From Anaerolineaceae bacterium UBA700 (GTDB lineage Bacteria; Chloroflexota; Anaerolineae; Anaerolineales; Anaerolineaceae): DNA of 15,259 nucleotides. The DNA is taken from positions 1-15,259 of the forward strand of contig DBMK01000248.1 in assembly GCA_002298885.1 (NCBI GenBank). The letters are read 5' to 3'. Below, one piece after another: positions 7,454 to 14,866 of the stretch. The notes below the pieces were generated by a model that saw only the letters and a program-made list of their open reading frames with translations, made no database searches and was not told where the DNA came from. The position numbers and the translations under genes are program-made. The first letter of the stretch is position 1. Each line of letters opens with the position of its first letter.

Positions 7454-7615
7454 GCCTGGGGTTGAAAACCCCAGGCTGTCCAAAATCCAAGTCGGCCAAG
7501 GCCGACTAAAAGATCGCACGCCTATCCAGCCCGCCTTGGCGGGCTTGGGTTCTCGTAGCCTGGCGGCTTCGCGAAGCACCCTGTGGGTTAGCCCCAGGCG
7601 GCGCAAGCATGCTTG
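7454..7615. repeat. Multi-hairpin intergenic element
   Basis: At least five palindromes are packed in about 160 bases: 7454-7463 with 7467-7476 (10 bp, GAA loop); 7491-7497 with 7500-7506 (7 bp); 7528-7535 with 7538-7545 (8 bp, TT loop); the 12-base palindrome GCTTCGCGAAGC at 7566-7577, enclosed by GCCTGG (7558-7563) / CCAGGC (7594-7599); and CAAGCATGCTTG at 7604-7615. The regular spacing suggests a structured RNA or a dispersed repeat rather than a terminator, since none is followed directly by a T-run. No coding potential. Confidence 0.7.
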
Positions 7616-7675
7616 AAAGATTGGGTTATGGTATTTATTTTTTTTAAAGATCATCAGCAGGTTTGATTGATTCCA

Positions 7676-7697
7676 GCTTGCGGTTTTAACCGCAAGC
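7676..7697. repeat. Isolated 10-bp hairpin
   Basis: GCTTGCGGTT (7676-7685) pairs perfectly with AACCGCAAGC (7688-7697) across a two-base loop. It is separated from the main hairpin cluster by an AT-rich stretch containing a T-run at 7627-7635. Role unknown. Confidence 0.6.
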
Positions 7698-7902
7698 GGA
7701 CAAGTCAGCGAAATTTATTCCGGAGAAGGGGAAGGAGTACGATTTTACGAGATTGTGAGGGTACGAAAAAGCAAGGCTTTACACAAACCGGGAACAAAAC
7801 TCGGAGGAGTGCGTAAGTTAAAGCAACCCCATCGAAAAATGGCCCGCGAGCTGCATTTCTGGCCGTTTGTTAGATTTTTTGTCTCACATTAAGGAGAGCC
7901 GC

Positions 7903-9546
7903 ATGAGATTGACCCTTCACAGACCGGTACATTTATTGGCTTTATTTATTCTTTTGGTCACCGCCGGCTGCCAGGCGGCAGCCTCGCCGCTCGCCCCGGC
8001 GACCGCACAGCCCACGCAGGCGCTGGCAGAGACCCGGCCTGCGCCAAGCTCCACGGCGCAGCCAACCCCCACCGCCGCCCCGCAGCCGGCCGCCTGGCCG
8101 ACGGGCGCCTGGCAGGCTTCTACCCCCGAGCAGCAGGGCATGGATTCGGGAAAATTGGCCGAGATGTTCGCCGCCATCCGGACGCAGGGGATGCGGCTGC
8201 ACAGCCTGTTGATCGTGCGCAACGGCTATCTGGTGACCGAGGCTTACTTCAACCCGTACACCCCCGAGGTGCGCCACACGGTGGAATCCAATACCAAGAG
8301 CGTGATTGCCGCCCTGGTCGGCATCGCCATCCAGCAGGGTAAGATCAAGAGCGTGGATCAAAAGATGATCGATTTCTTCCCCGGGCGGACGCTGGAAAAT
8401 ATGGACGCGCGCAAGGGGGCGATCAGCCTGGGCGACCTGCTCTCGATGCAGCCCGGCCTGGACTGTGCCGATGGCACGCCCGGCGCCACAGGCATGTACA
8501 ACACCCGGCTGTGGGTGCAGTACTTGCAGGACCTGCCCATGACGGCCGAGCCGGGCAAGCAGTGGATCTACTGTAGCGGCGCGGCGCACCTGCTTTCGGC
8601 CATCCTGCAGGAGACCACCGGCATGGACGCCCGCAGTTACGCCAACCAGACCCTGTTTGCGCCGTTGGGGATCGCCGAGGTGGGTAAACAGGATTGGGGA
8701 GCGGATCCAGAGGGGATCACGAACGGCATCGCTGGGCTGTATCTCACGCCGCGCGAGCTGGCCAAACTGGGATACCTGTATCTTAACCGGGGCAATTGGG
8801 ACGGCAAGCAGGTGGTGCCGGCCCAATGGATGGATGCTGCGACCCGCGAGCAGGCGTACATCGGCAAGGACCCCTACGTGGGCGGGCTGGACCGCCGCTT
8901 CGGCTATATGTTCTCGATTTTCCCGGAGCAGAAATATTACGGTTACCTGGGCATGGCCGGGCAGGAGCTGTTCGTGCTGCCCGAGCAGAAGATGGTTGTG
9001 GTCTTCAATAGCTCGCTGCCGGTGGGTAAGGAGGGCGAGCTCTTGAGCCTTATCAACGATTACATCGTTCCCTCGGTGAAATCCGACACGGCGCTTCCCG
9101 AAGCGCCCAAAGCCTACGGCGGTTTCATAAACGCCATTGCCAACGTCACGCTGCAAAAACAACCCATCCAACCGCTGCCGGAAGCGGCGATGGGGATCAG
9201 CGGCAAGACCTTCGTGCTGGATGAGAATCCGTTGGGGTGGAAGTCGCTGGCTTTCACTTTCACCCCCGGTTCCGCCGAGGCGGTGGTGCGCTTCAACGAT
9301 GAGGTGGAATTCAAGATCGGTCTGGACGGAGGCTACCGCTTGAGTCCCATGCCTGGCTCGAAGCCTAACGCCATCAAGGGCGCGTGGGGCGCTGGCGAGG
9401 AGCTGAACCTGGAGCTGCTCACACTGGGCGAATACCCCGAAAATAGCCTGGCAGTCAATTTTACGGATGGTGAAATCAGTCTTTCCTACGTCAGCCTCAA
9501 TTTCGGCGGCGACGCGCAGAAGATTCATGGGGTGGTGAATAAATAA
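7903..9546 (+). CDS. Beta-lactamase-fold serine hydrolase lipoprotein
   Basis: This is an exported, membrane-anchored serine hydrolase of the class C beta-lactamase / penicillin-binding-protein-like family (Pfam Beta-lactamase type). The substrate is unknown; members act as esterases, amidases or peptidases. In the 547-residue protein, a signal peptide ends in the lipobox VTAGC with C23 as the lipidated residue. A linker rich in Ala, Pro and Thr runs to about 70. The catalytic domain (about 75-390) has the SxxK motif SNTK (129-132) and Y223 as the second active-site element in YCS, where YxN is more usual. The usual third motif is replaced by GMAG (350-353). A C-terminal domain (about 405-547) has no function I recognise, and its last 80 residues recur in the remnant at 12806-13300. 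The frame opens 12 codons earlier, but AAGGAGA 5 bases before 7903 and the signal peptide decide the start. Confidence 0.88.
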   Translation: MRLTLHRPVHLLALFILLVTAGCQAAASPLAPATAQPTQALAETRPAPSSTAQPTPTAAPQPAAWPTGAWQASTPEQQGMDSGKLAEMFAAIRTQGMRLHSLLIVRNGYLVTEAYFNPYTPEVRHTVESNTKSVIAALVGIAIQQGKIKSVDQKMIDFFPGRTLENMDARKGAISLGDLLSMQPGLDCADGTPGATGMYNTRLWVQYLQDLPMTAEPGKQWIYCSGAAHLLSAILQETTGMDARSYANQTLFAPLGIAEVGKQDWGADPEGITNGIAGLYLTPRELAKLGYLYLNRGNWDGKQVVPAQWMDAATREQAYIGKDPYVGGLDRRFGYMFSIFPEQKYYGYLGMAGQELFVLPEQKMVVVFNSSLPVGKEGELLSLINDYIVPSVKSDTALPEAPKAYGGFINAIANVTLQKQPIQPLPEAAMGISGKTFVLDENPLGWKSLAFTFTPGSAEAVVRFNDEVEFKIGLDGGYRLSPMPGSKPNAIKGAWGAGEELNLELLTLGEYPENSLAVNFTDGEISLSYVSLNFGGDAQKIHGVVNK

Positions 9547-9694
9547 CGGAAGGAGTGCATTCCGTCCCTATCCGAACCTACCAGCCGCTTCCCATCCGGC
9601 AACATCGATACCGCCTCCGGGCTGTTATTTTGACGGTCGTATTTACACGTTGCAGACCGACAGTACTGTTAGGTAGAATCCTTTTTAAAACCAC

Positions 9695-9700
9695 TATAAT
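9695..9700 (+). promoter_or_regulatory. Candidate -10 box for the TolB-like lipoprotein gene
   Basis: A perfect TATAAT lies 41 bases before the start codon in an AT-rich stretch, but no good -35 box is found at the usual distance. Position and composition favour a promoter, possibly activator-dependent, for the gene at 9742. Confidence 0.35.
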
Positions 9701-9741
9701 TTACAAAGATCCTTTATTATTTAACTTAAAGATATCCATCC

Positions 9742-11247
9742 ATGAGCATCCAGCTTCGCACTGTTCCATTCGTCGTTGCGATTTATATGTTGGCTTTGGC
9801 GTCTTGCTCAGGTCCAACGGCGGTCTCGACTGTAATTCAAGAAAACGTCCCGACTTCAACCCTAACTGCGACGCTCACCCCAGAACCCACCCAGACTATT
9901 ATTCCATCCAGCACGCCGCACCCCACCGCCACACAGACTGGCACACCGACCCAATCGCCGACTCCGCAGGGCGGCGGCGGTAAACTGGTTGTGACGCTCT
10001 TCAAATCAGCCTATGCGTCCGAATTTAACCTGGAAGGCGATGCAAACCTGTTTGTTCTAAACCCGGATGGCTCGGCGATGAAACCTATTACCAACGGGCC
10101 GAAAGGGCTGGTAAACCTGGCTATGGACGCTGCACCAGACGGCAGCCGGATTGCTTTCACCCAAACGAAACTCAATCCCTCCTATTATTATATCGAGAAC
10201 CCGCTGGGGGATCTTTTCACGATAAAACCGGACGGGACCGGCCTGACGGCATTGACCAACGCTCAGCGCAAGGCTTACCGGAATGGCGCAACCTGGCTGG
10301 CGGACGGCAGGCTGCTGTTCTTTGGAATGGATGCAAAAGGCCCAACGATCTTTATCGGGAACGCCGATTCCGGGGACGTTACCCGGCTGCAAAAACCATC
10401 CGGCAGCCTGCAGGGAAGATCAAAAGTGCTCGCCCTGACCTCGGACCAAAGCGCGATCTACTGGGTGACCGGCGAATGGTGCAATGACCGCGCCCTGTGC
10501 AACGAGCATTACTATTTTACAAAATTGGATGACTCCGACCAGCACGCTATTTGGACAATGGTAAAAAATGCGGCCGATTCGGTGCAGGTTTCTCCGGACG
10601 GTAAATCGATCGCATTCATGGAACAGTTCAATAACGACCAGGTCCCCGACTGGGGCTGCCATATCGCCGATATCGACGGGAAGACGATCGTCAAGCTCGA
10701 AGGCCAACGCCCGTCCTGCCATAGCATTGGCCTTTCCCGGTATTCGAATTGGTCGCCGGACGGCGGGCAGTTCATCTACGAGGACTACAATCCGGCGGCG
10801 GAAAAACGCTTTTTCAGGACCTGGTCGGCCGGCACTCATCAATCCGATCCCCTGCCAGACCTGCATACAGCAGCCTGCGACAGCCTGGCCTGGATTGACG
10901 GTGGAAAACAGATCCTCTTCTTCAATTGCCAATCGAACACCTGGGGCATCAGTATCCCATCCGCGGCGCGCATTCTCGACCCAACGAGCGGACAGGTTAA
11001 GACCCTGCCCGACACCGGTTTCTGCTCGATGCGCTTATCGCCGGATAAAAACCAGGCGTTCTTTTACGTCTGCTCTCAAAGCACAAGCGACCAGCCGCTC
11101 ACCGATTGGGTGATCAGCCTGACCGGCCCATCCACCCGGCATGGGTTTGATCTGGTCAAAGTGCCGCCCAAGAGCGGGCAGGTTTACAACAAGGAATATT
11201 CATTTTCATCCTACTTTGGACAGGCTTTCTGGCTTCCGGCAGAGTAA
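9742..11247 (+). CDS. TolB-like (PD40/WD40-like) beta-propeller lipoprotein
   Basis: This is an exported lipoprotein of unknown function with a beta-propeller built from PD40-type repeats. In the 501-residue protein, the signal peptide ends in LALASC, with C22 as the expected lipidated cysteine. A Thr/Pro/Ser-rich linker (about 30-76) spans the envelope, ending in GGGG. The propeller carries repeats of the form 'sPDGsrIAFt': PDGSRIAFTQ near 131, PDGKSIAFME near 286, WSPDGGQFIYED near 336 and SPDKNQAFFY near 432, alternating with 'NPDGSAMKPIT' type strands. No catalytic motif is seen. No convincing ribosome site precedes 9742, but the signal peptide begins cleanly there. It lies about 195 bases after the serine hydrolase in the same direction. 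Base composition is less GC-rich than in the first 9 kb. Likely a binding or scaffold protein. Confidence 0.8.
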   Translation: MSIQLRTVPFVVAIYMLALASCSGPTAVSTVIQENVPTSTLTATLTPEPTQTIIPSSTPHPTATQTGTPTQSPTPQGGGGKLVVTLFKSAYASEFNLEGDANLFVLNPDGSAMKPITNGPKGLVNLAMDAAPDGSRIAFTQTKLNPSYYYIENPLGDLFTIKPDGTGLTALTNAQRKAYRNGATWLADGRLLFFGMDAKGPTIFIGNADSGDVTRLQKPSGSLQGRSKVLALTSDQSAIYWVTGEWCNDRALCNEHYYFTKLDDSDQHAIWTMVKNAADSVQVSPDGKSIAFMEQFNNDQVPDWGCHIADIDGKTIVKLEGQRPSCHSIGLSRYSNWSPDGGQFIYEDYNPAAEKRFFRTWSAGTHQSDPLPDLHTAACDSLAWIDGGKQILFFNCQSNTWGISIPSAARILDPTSGQVKTLPDTGFCSMRLSPDKNQAFFYVCSQSTSDQPLTDWVISLTGPSTRHGFDLVKVPPKSGQVYNKEYSFSSYFGQAFWLPAE

Positions 11248-11383
11248 GCAGGCCGGCGTGTTATACTGCCTGGAGTCCCTTTAGAAAAACGGAAAACAGC
11301 TCAAGGAATTTCAAAAAAGGGTATCGCCATCAATTTAATTCGTTCCGCTGAACAAAATGAAGACCTTAGGAGGGTATTTAACA

Positions 11384-12793
11384 ATGAGTAACATATTTCG
11401 ACCGGCCAACTCCATCAAGTGGGTGGCAATTTTCACCTGTTTTATCCTGTTATTTGCCTCGAGCAGTATTGCCTTTGCATTTCCGCAATATGGATCCCAG
11501 GCATGGATGTTCTCTTCGACGCAATCTTCTGCCGCGAACTGGGAAGTAGTCTCAAGTCCCACGGCGAATAACCTGTGGAGTGTTGCATTTTCCTCACCTG
11601 ATTCCGGATGGGCGGGGGGATTCAATGTGTTTCTGCGCTATGACGGAACTTCCTGGCAAGTTTTCTCCGTGCCGGCACTGGGGACGGAATTCATGGTGCA
11701 ATCCATATCGATGACCTCGGATACCAACGGATGGTTGGTCGGATCTGCGAAGAAAGCGAACCCCTATTACGAAACAGTCATCCTCCATTGGGATGGGGCA
11801 CAATGGAATGAGGTTGTTTCACCGACATCGTTTGCCTTGATGTCTGTTTGGAGCGTCGACGACAATAATTTATACACGGCCGGGGGCGGGACACTTTGCG
11901 CTCCATCATGCACCGATTTATTGGGGTATGCTTTTCATTGGAACGGCAGCTCTTGGGCATCCACGGATATCGGCGCGCATCGCAGGGTACAGGATGTGGG
12001 GATGGTTGGAAATAGCGATGGCTGGATGGTCGGGGATGAAGTAAATACTTCTACCAACCAGTATAAATCGCTGATCATGCACTGGGTTAATGGGGCCTGG
12101 CAAAGTGTGACCTCACCCAGTATATTCGATAACAGGCTTTACGCTGTTTCCGCCCTCGACGCAAATCATGCCTGGGCAATCGGATTATTTGACACGATCA
12201 TGTGGAACGGCAGCGCCTGGAGCGTAGTGCCTAACCCTACTCCGCACGGCTTATACGATGTACAGGCGATGTCCGCCAACGATGCCTGGGTGGTAGGAGA
12301 AATGGGCACAATTTTGCATTGGGATGGGGTCTCCTGGACACTCGCCAGCAGTCCAACTGCCGCCAATCTGAATGGGGTTACCAAAGCTTCTCCATTCGAT
12401 GTTTGGGCGGTTGGCGCATCCGGAACCATCCTGCATTACAAACTGCCAAACCTTGCGCTCAACCACTCTAATGGAGCTCCCGGCAGTTACTTCAACCTGA
12501 GTATCAGAAATTTTGCTCCGAATCAGTCGGTTGAGATTTCAGTAAATGGCCATGTACTACAATCTGTATCTACTGATGCCCAGGGTAACCTTACGGCTAC
12601 GCTCTCTACCAGCGGCATTGAAGCAGGGACCTACATCCTGAATGCGGCTGCCGGTTCGATTCGAGCAGCGGCTGTTTTGCACATAGATAATGGAGCCCCG
12701 ACGATCCCGCAAGAAGGATCCCACCCAACGTATCCCATTCCGAGCGGCATTGGATTTGCTTACTCCACCTACCTTCCCGCGATCGTAAGATAG
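11384..12793 (+). CDS. Secreted beta-propeller protein with 'WAVG...ILHW' repeats
   Basis: This is an exported protein of unknown function. In the 469-residue form, a signal peptide (about 1-32) ends in a likely AFA cleavage site. About seven propeller-like repeats follow (about 60-352), each with a version of 'sDaWaVG..GtIlHWnGssWs.v.SPt...L.sV'. Clear examples are GWLVGSAKKANP (117-128) with ILHWDGAQW (133-141), AWVVGEMGTILHWDG (301-315) and VWAVGASGTILHY (340-352). They resemble the YCF48/BNR-type propellers. A small beta-sandwich-like domain (about 358-435) and a Pro-rich spacer lead to the C-terminal TYLPAIVR. That tail resembles the 'YLPLV/YLPAV' ends found on many exported Chloroflexota proteins. 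The frame opens 9 codons earlier, but AGGAGGG (11368-11374) sits 9 bases before 11384. It likely binds an extracellular partner. Confidence 0.78.
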   Translation: MSNIFRPANSIKWVAIFTCFILLFASSSIAFAFPQYGSQAWMFSSTQSSAANWEVVSSPTANNLWSVAFSSPDSGWAGGFNVFLRYDGTSWQVFSVPALGTEFMVQSISMTSDTNGWLVGSAKKANPYYETVILHWDGAQWNEVVSPTSFALMSVWSVDDNNLYTAGGGTLCAPSCTDLLGYAFHWNGSSWASTDIGAHRRVQDVGMVGNSDGWMVGDEVNTSTNQYKSLIMHWVNGAWQSVTSPSIFDNRLYAVSALDANHAWAIGLFDTIMWNGSAWSVVPNPTPHGLYDVQAMSANDAWVVGEMGTILHWDGVSWTLASSPTAANLNGVTKASPFDVWAVGASGTILHYKLPNLALNHSNGAPGSYFNLSIRNFAPNQSVEISVNGHVLQSVSTDAQGNLTATLSTSGIEAGTYILNAAAGSIRAAAVLHIDNGAPTIPQEGSHPTYPIPSGIGFAYSTYLPAIVR

Positions 12794-12805
12794 GTCTGTC
12801 GACAA

Positions 12806-13300
12806 ATGAGATCCGGCCTGATTACTGCGTGCCTTTTCCTCGCGCTCCTATCCGCCTGCGCCAGCCCAACGCTCGAGCCAACATCAAGCATTGCAACGCA
12901 GCCTGCTCCGGAGGTCACCGAGACGGTCGCTCCTGCTGCAACCTTCACGCCCCTTCCATCCAACACGGCGGGCGGCATCACGGTCTGGGGAATTGAGACG
13001 AAGTAGGCATCGTTCAAGCAATTACTTTCGACGTCTTCCGGCGTGCTGATTGCCGGGGAGATGAATTTCAAGATTGGCCTGGACGGCGCCTACTGCCTGA
13101 GCGCCTTGCCCGGATCGAAGCCCAACGCCATCAAAGGCCGGTGGATTAGCGCTGGCGAGCTGGATTTGGAGCTGCTCACCCTAGGAGAATACCCGGAGAA
13201 CAGCCTGGTGGTCAAATTCGCAGAGGGCGAAATCAATCTCTCGTACGTAAGCTTCAATTTCGGCGGCGAGTCGCAGAGCATGCACGGGGTAATTCAATAA
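12806..13300 (+). pseudogene. Decayed serine hydrolase lipoprotein: leader and C-terminal domain only
   Basis: A lipoprotein leader starts at 12806, with lipobox LLSAC and C18, followed by a Pro/Thr/Glu-rich linker. It stops at TAG 13004-13006 after 66 codons. In the same frame, translation would resume directly into residues that match the end of the intact hydrolase at 7903-9546. Beginning at FKIGLDG (about 13067), roughly 55 of 77 residues are identical by hand count, including GSKPNAIKG and ELLTLGEYPENSL. The catalytic domain with SNTK and the active-site tyrosine is absent. The simplest reading is a paralogue that lost some 350 codons and gained a stop. DNA differences in the shared part are often silent, so the copies diverged under constraint first. 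The 13043 ATG could in principle start a separate 85-residue protein, but it lacks a clear ribosome site and a signal peptide. Confidence 0.8.
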
Positions 13301-13448
13301 TAACGGGTGGGGTTTTTTACGGCCTATAATAAAGGCCATACCCCAGTCCGGCCAATATTTGTTTCCAGGTAAGCTCTTGAGTCCGGCGGGCGGAGTTCGA
13401 GCGAACCATAATACAGCGGGATCTGTTCGGGAAGGAAGCTAAAATCTC
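13301..13448. other. Short convergent gap with an imperfect hairpin
   Basis: Between the convergent remnant and membrane methyltransferase genes, TGGGGT (13308-13313) pairs with ACCCCA (13340-13345). Inside them GGCCT (13321-13325) pairs with AGGCC (13333-13337). A T-run sits within the left side rather than after the stem, so it is a poor terminator match. Nothing else is recognised. Confidence 0.4.
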
Positions 13449-14003
13449 TCAGAAAATAAAAGGGATAAACATCTTGCTGCGTTTCTTGTATTCTACATAT
13501 TCATTGCCAAAATAGTTGATATTCTCTTGCTCCTCGACGCGGGCTGTAACGGTCAGGAAAAGGGTGCAAAGCAGCGCCAGCCCGGCATCTAGCAAGGACG
13601 GCGACTTGAAAAACATTCCCCAGCCCAAGAACAGGAGTGAGCTGTACATGGGATGGCGAATATACCGATATAAATCGGTGGTTACTAAACGAGACGTTTT
13701 TTCCAGTCCTAATAGAGAAGGATCATCTCGATCTTGTTTGCCGATCATCCGAAGCAGTCTTAAAGCCTGAATAACCAGTGCTGCAGAGAAGACAAGCAAC
13801 ATCCACGAGATTAACTGGTACCAGGCCCATGGCGTGGCGAACCAACTATTTAAATTAAGCAGGAACATGGCTAGAAGGGTTTCCCAGGCGAAGAAACGAA
13901 AAAAACCGTGCGAGCGAATGTTCAGCAGCGATTTGCGTGAAATGACGATGAGCGTCGCACTGCCGAAAAAAAAGAATAGTAGAGTGCCAGTTTCGGCCTG
14001 CAT
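13449..14003 (-). CDS. Integral-membrane methyltransferase of the isoprenylcysteine/phospholipid N-methyltransferase type
   Basis: This is a small membrane protein of the ICMT/PEMT-like family, SAM-dependent enzymes that methylate lipids or lipid-linked groups. The bacterial substrate is mostly unknown. In the 184-residue protein, hydrophobic segments lie near 6-22, 38-55, 60-82, 120-133 and 136-153. The diagnostic C-terminal region contains YRYIRHPMY (112-120) and then a pair of glutamates (E158, E159) followed by YFGNEYVEYKKR. These form the SAM and lipid site in this family. A GGGGAGGAAATA ribosome site precedes the ATG by 6 bases. The gene is transcribed against its left-hand neighbours and away from the tRNA. 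Composition is more AT-rich than the first half of the window. The RHP-x-Y motif makes the family call firm; any functional tie to the cyclopropane synthase is unproven. Confidence 0.82.
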   Translation of the reverse strand: MQAETGTLLFFFFGSATLIVISRKSLLNIRSHGFFRFFAWETLLAMFLLNLNSWFATPWAWYQLISWMLLVFSAALVIQALRLLRMIGKQDRDDPSLLGLEKTSRLVTTDLYRYIRHPMYSSLLFLGWGMFFKSPSLLDAGLALLCTLFLTVTARVEEQENINYFGNEYVEYKKRSKMFIPFIF

Positions 14004-14225
14004 TATTTCCTCCCCTTCCAGATAATTAGGCCCGTAGGACAGGTGATTCAGAAATCTAGATCAATTTGAAGATTTTTAACGGCATACCAAGAATGATCAC
14101 TATAAATTGTACTCTTGAATAAGGTATACCGAGATCACGACGAGGGAAAGATCCTGTCCGAAATGGAGTTTAACCCCAAAATTCTTCCCATTTAAGGAAT
14201 GCTATACTGGGGTCGTTCATTCACA
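14004..14225. other. Divergent AT-rich gap, no gene seen
   Basis: This stretch separates the leftward membrane methyltransferase gene from the rightward tRNA. It contains stop codons in all frames and no convincing leftward promoter. A TATACT at about 14201-14206, upstream of the tRNA promoter, lacks a good -35 box. Confidence 0.4.
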
Positions 14226-14253
14226 TTGACACTGCGTGACTCTGCGGTATAAT
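14226..14253 (+). promoter_or_regulatory. Strong consensus promoter for tRNA-Lys
   Basis: A perfect TTGACA (14226-14231) and a perfect TATAAT (14248-14253) are separated by 16 bases and lie 21 bases before the tRNA. Strong promoters of this kind are typical for stable RNA genes. It is the best promoter in the window. Confidence 0.85.
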
Positions 14254-14274
14254 ATCCCGCGCTGATACCCGAAC

Positions 14275-14347
14275 GGCCGACTAGCTCAACTGGCAGAGCA
14301 ATTGACTCTTAATCAATGGGTTCAGGGTTCAAGTCCCTGGTCGGTCA
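14275..14347 (+). tRNA. tRNA-Lys (anticodon CTT)
   Basis: The 73-base sequence folds into a standard cloverleaf. The acceptor stem is GGCCGAC with GTCGGTC (one G-U pair). The D stem is GCTC/GAGC, and the anticodon stem ATTGA/TCAAT has loop CTCTTAA, giving anticodon CTT for the AAG codon. The variable loop has five bases. The T stem is CAGGG/CCCTG with loop TTCAAGT, and the discriminator base is A. The 3' CCA is not encoded (CCT follows), so it must be added by nucleotidyltransferase. A consensus promoter precedes it and a terminator hairpin follows. Confidence 0.97.
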
Positions 14348-14372
14348 CCTAAATATGGCAAAGAAAGACCCT

Positions 14373-14404
14373 AAAGACCCGATATATGGTGGTATCGGGT
14401 CTTT
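14373..14404 (+). terminator. Terminator hairpin after tRNA-Lys
   Basis: AAAGACCCGATA (14373-14384) pairs perfectly with TATCGGGTCTTT (14393-14404) around an 8-base loop, 26 bases after the tRNA. The flanking A- and T-runs fit an intrinsic terminator; the T-run is short (CTTTCGCTTT). It also insulates the HNH gene from the tRNA transcript. Confidence 0.75.
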
Positions 14405-14440
14405 CGCTTTAAACCAGTATGGTTAAAGTAGGGTAATGAA

Positions 14441-14866
14441 ATGCCAGTCTGCCGTCAGTGTCACAAAGAAAAACCCATTGAAGATTTTGCCTGGAGATGG
14501 AAACTCTTAGGAATTAGGCAAAAAATATGCCGGGAATGTAGAAAAAGAGAAAACAACCTCTGGTACAGAAAACACAAAGAAGAACATCTCGAGAACGTCA
14601 AGAACCGTAAGAACGAATATCGGAACGCTGCTCGTGATTTTGTCTGGAATTACTTAGCTGCTCATCCTTGTCAGATCTGTGGGGAATGGGATCCGACAGT
14701 GCTTGAGTTCCATCATCTTTACGGAAAAGATAAGGCCATCAGTACGATGATTGCAGAAGGGGCAACGGTCGAAAAAATCGAAAAAGAGATTGCTAAGTGC
14801 CAGGTACTCTGTTGCAATTGTCACCGTCGGATTACATCAAAAGAACAAGGGTGGTTTAGGAAGTAA
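14441..14866 (+). CDS. Small HNH endonuclease-like zinc protein
   Basis: This 141-residue protein has two zinc-finger-like halves. The N-terminal one has CxxC pairs at C4/C7 and C30/C33. A basic, charged helix (about 34-62) follows. The C-terminal half is an HNH-like core, with C77/C80 (CQIC), the double histidine H91-H92 in LEFHHLYGKDK, and C124-C127 with H128 in LCCNCHRR. This arrangement is typical of HNH nucleases that nick or cut DNA, often found in phages, mobile introns and accessory loci. The biological target here is unknown. An AGGG site lies 9 bases before the ATG. The gene is 93 bases after the tRNA with a terminator between, so it needs its own promoter. Composition is clearly AT-richer than the metabolic genes, which suggests acquisition. 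There is no partner methylase, integrase or intron structure in view. Confidence 0.78.
   Translation: MPVCRQCHKEKPIEDFAWRWKLLGIRQKICRECRKRENNLWYRKHKEEHLENVKNRKNEYRNAARDFVWNYLAAHPCQICGEWDPTVLEFHHLYGKDKAISTMIAEGATVEKIEKEIAKCQVLCCNCHRRITSKEQGWFRK

Larger units (their letters stand above)
7224..7902. other. Gene-free gap with hairpins
   Basis: No frame here looks coding. The first part (7224-7450) is mixed in composition and has an inverted pair AACCGCTG (7321-7328) / CAGCGGTT (7361-7368). The ten bases from 7361 (CAGCGGTTTA) recur at 7432-7441. The middle carries the hairpin cluster listed separately. The last 200 bases show no clear promoter for the serine hydrolase, only its AAGGAGA ribosome site at 7891-7897. 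Confidence 0.6.

Noticed and set aside
7439..7654. A 71-codon minus-strand frame in the hairpin gap
   Set aside because: It is made entirely from the palindromic sequence and has no ribosome site or family resemblance.
7942..9528. A 528-codon minus-strand frame opposite the serine hydrolase
   Set aside because: The plus-strand gene has a ribosome site, a lipoprotein signal and catalytic motifs; the minus frame is rich in His, Gln and Arg and resembles no protein family.
9555..9983. A 142-codon plus-strand frame before and across the start of the TolB-like gene
   Set aside because: It overlaps the well-supported lipoprotein start in another frame and has low-complexity His/Arg/Pro content with no domain.
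11262..11267. TATACT as a promoter -10 box for the secreted propeller gene
   Set aside because: No -35 box at a suitable distance and over 110 bases from the start codon, in otherwise ordinary sequence.
14275..14347. tRNA-Lys as a used attachment site with a duplicated 3' end
   Set aside because: I found no copy of the tRNA 3' portion downstream within the window and no integrase, so integration here is not supported by what is visible.
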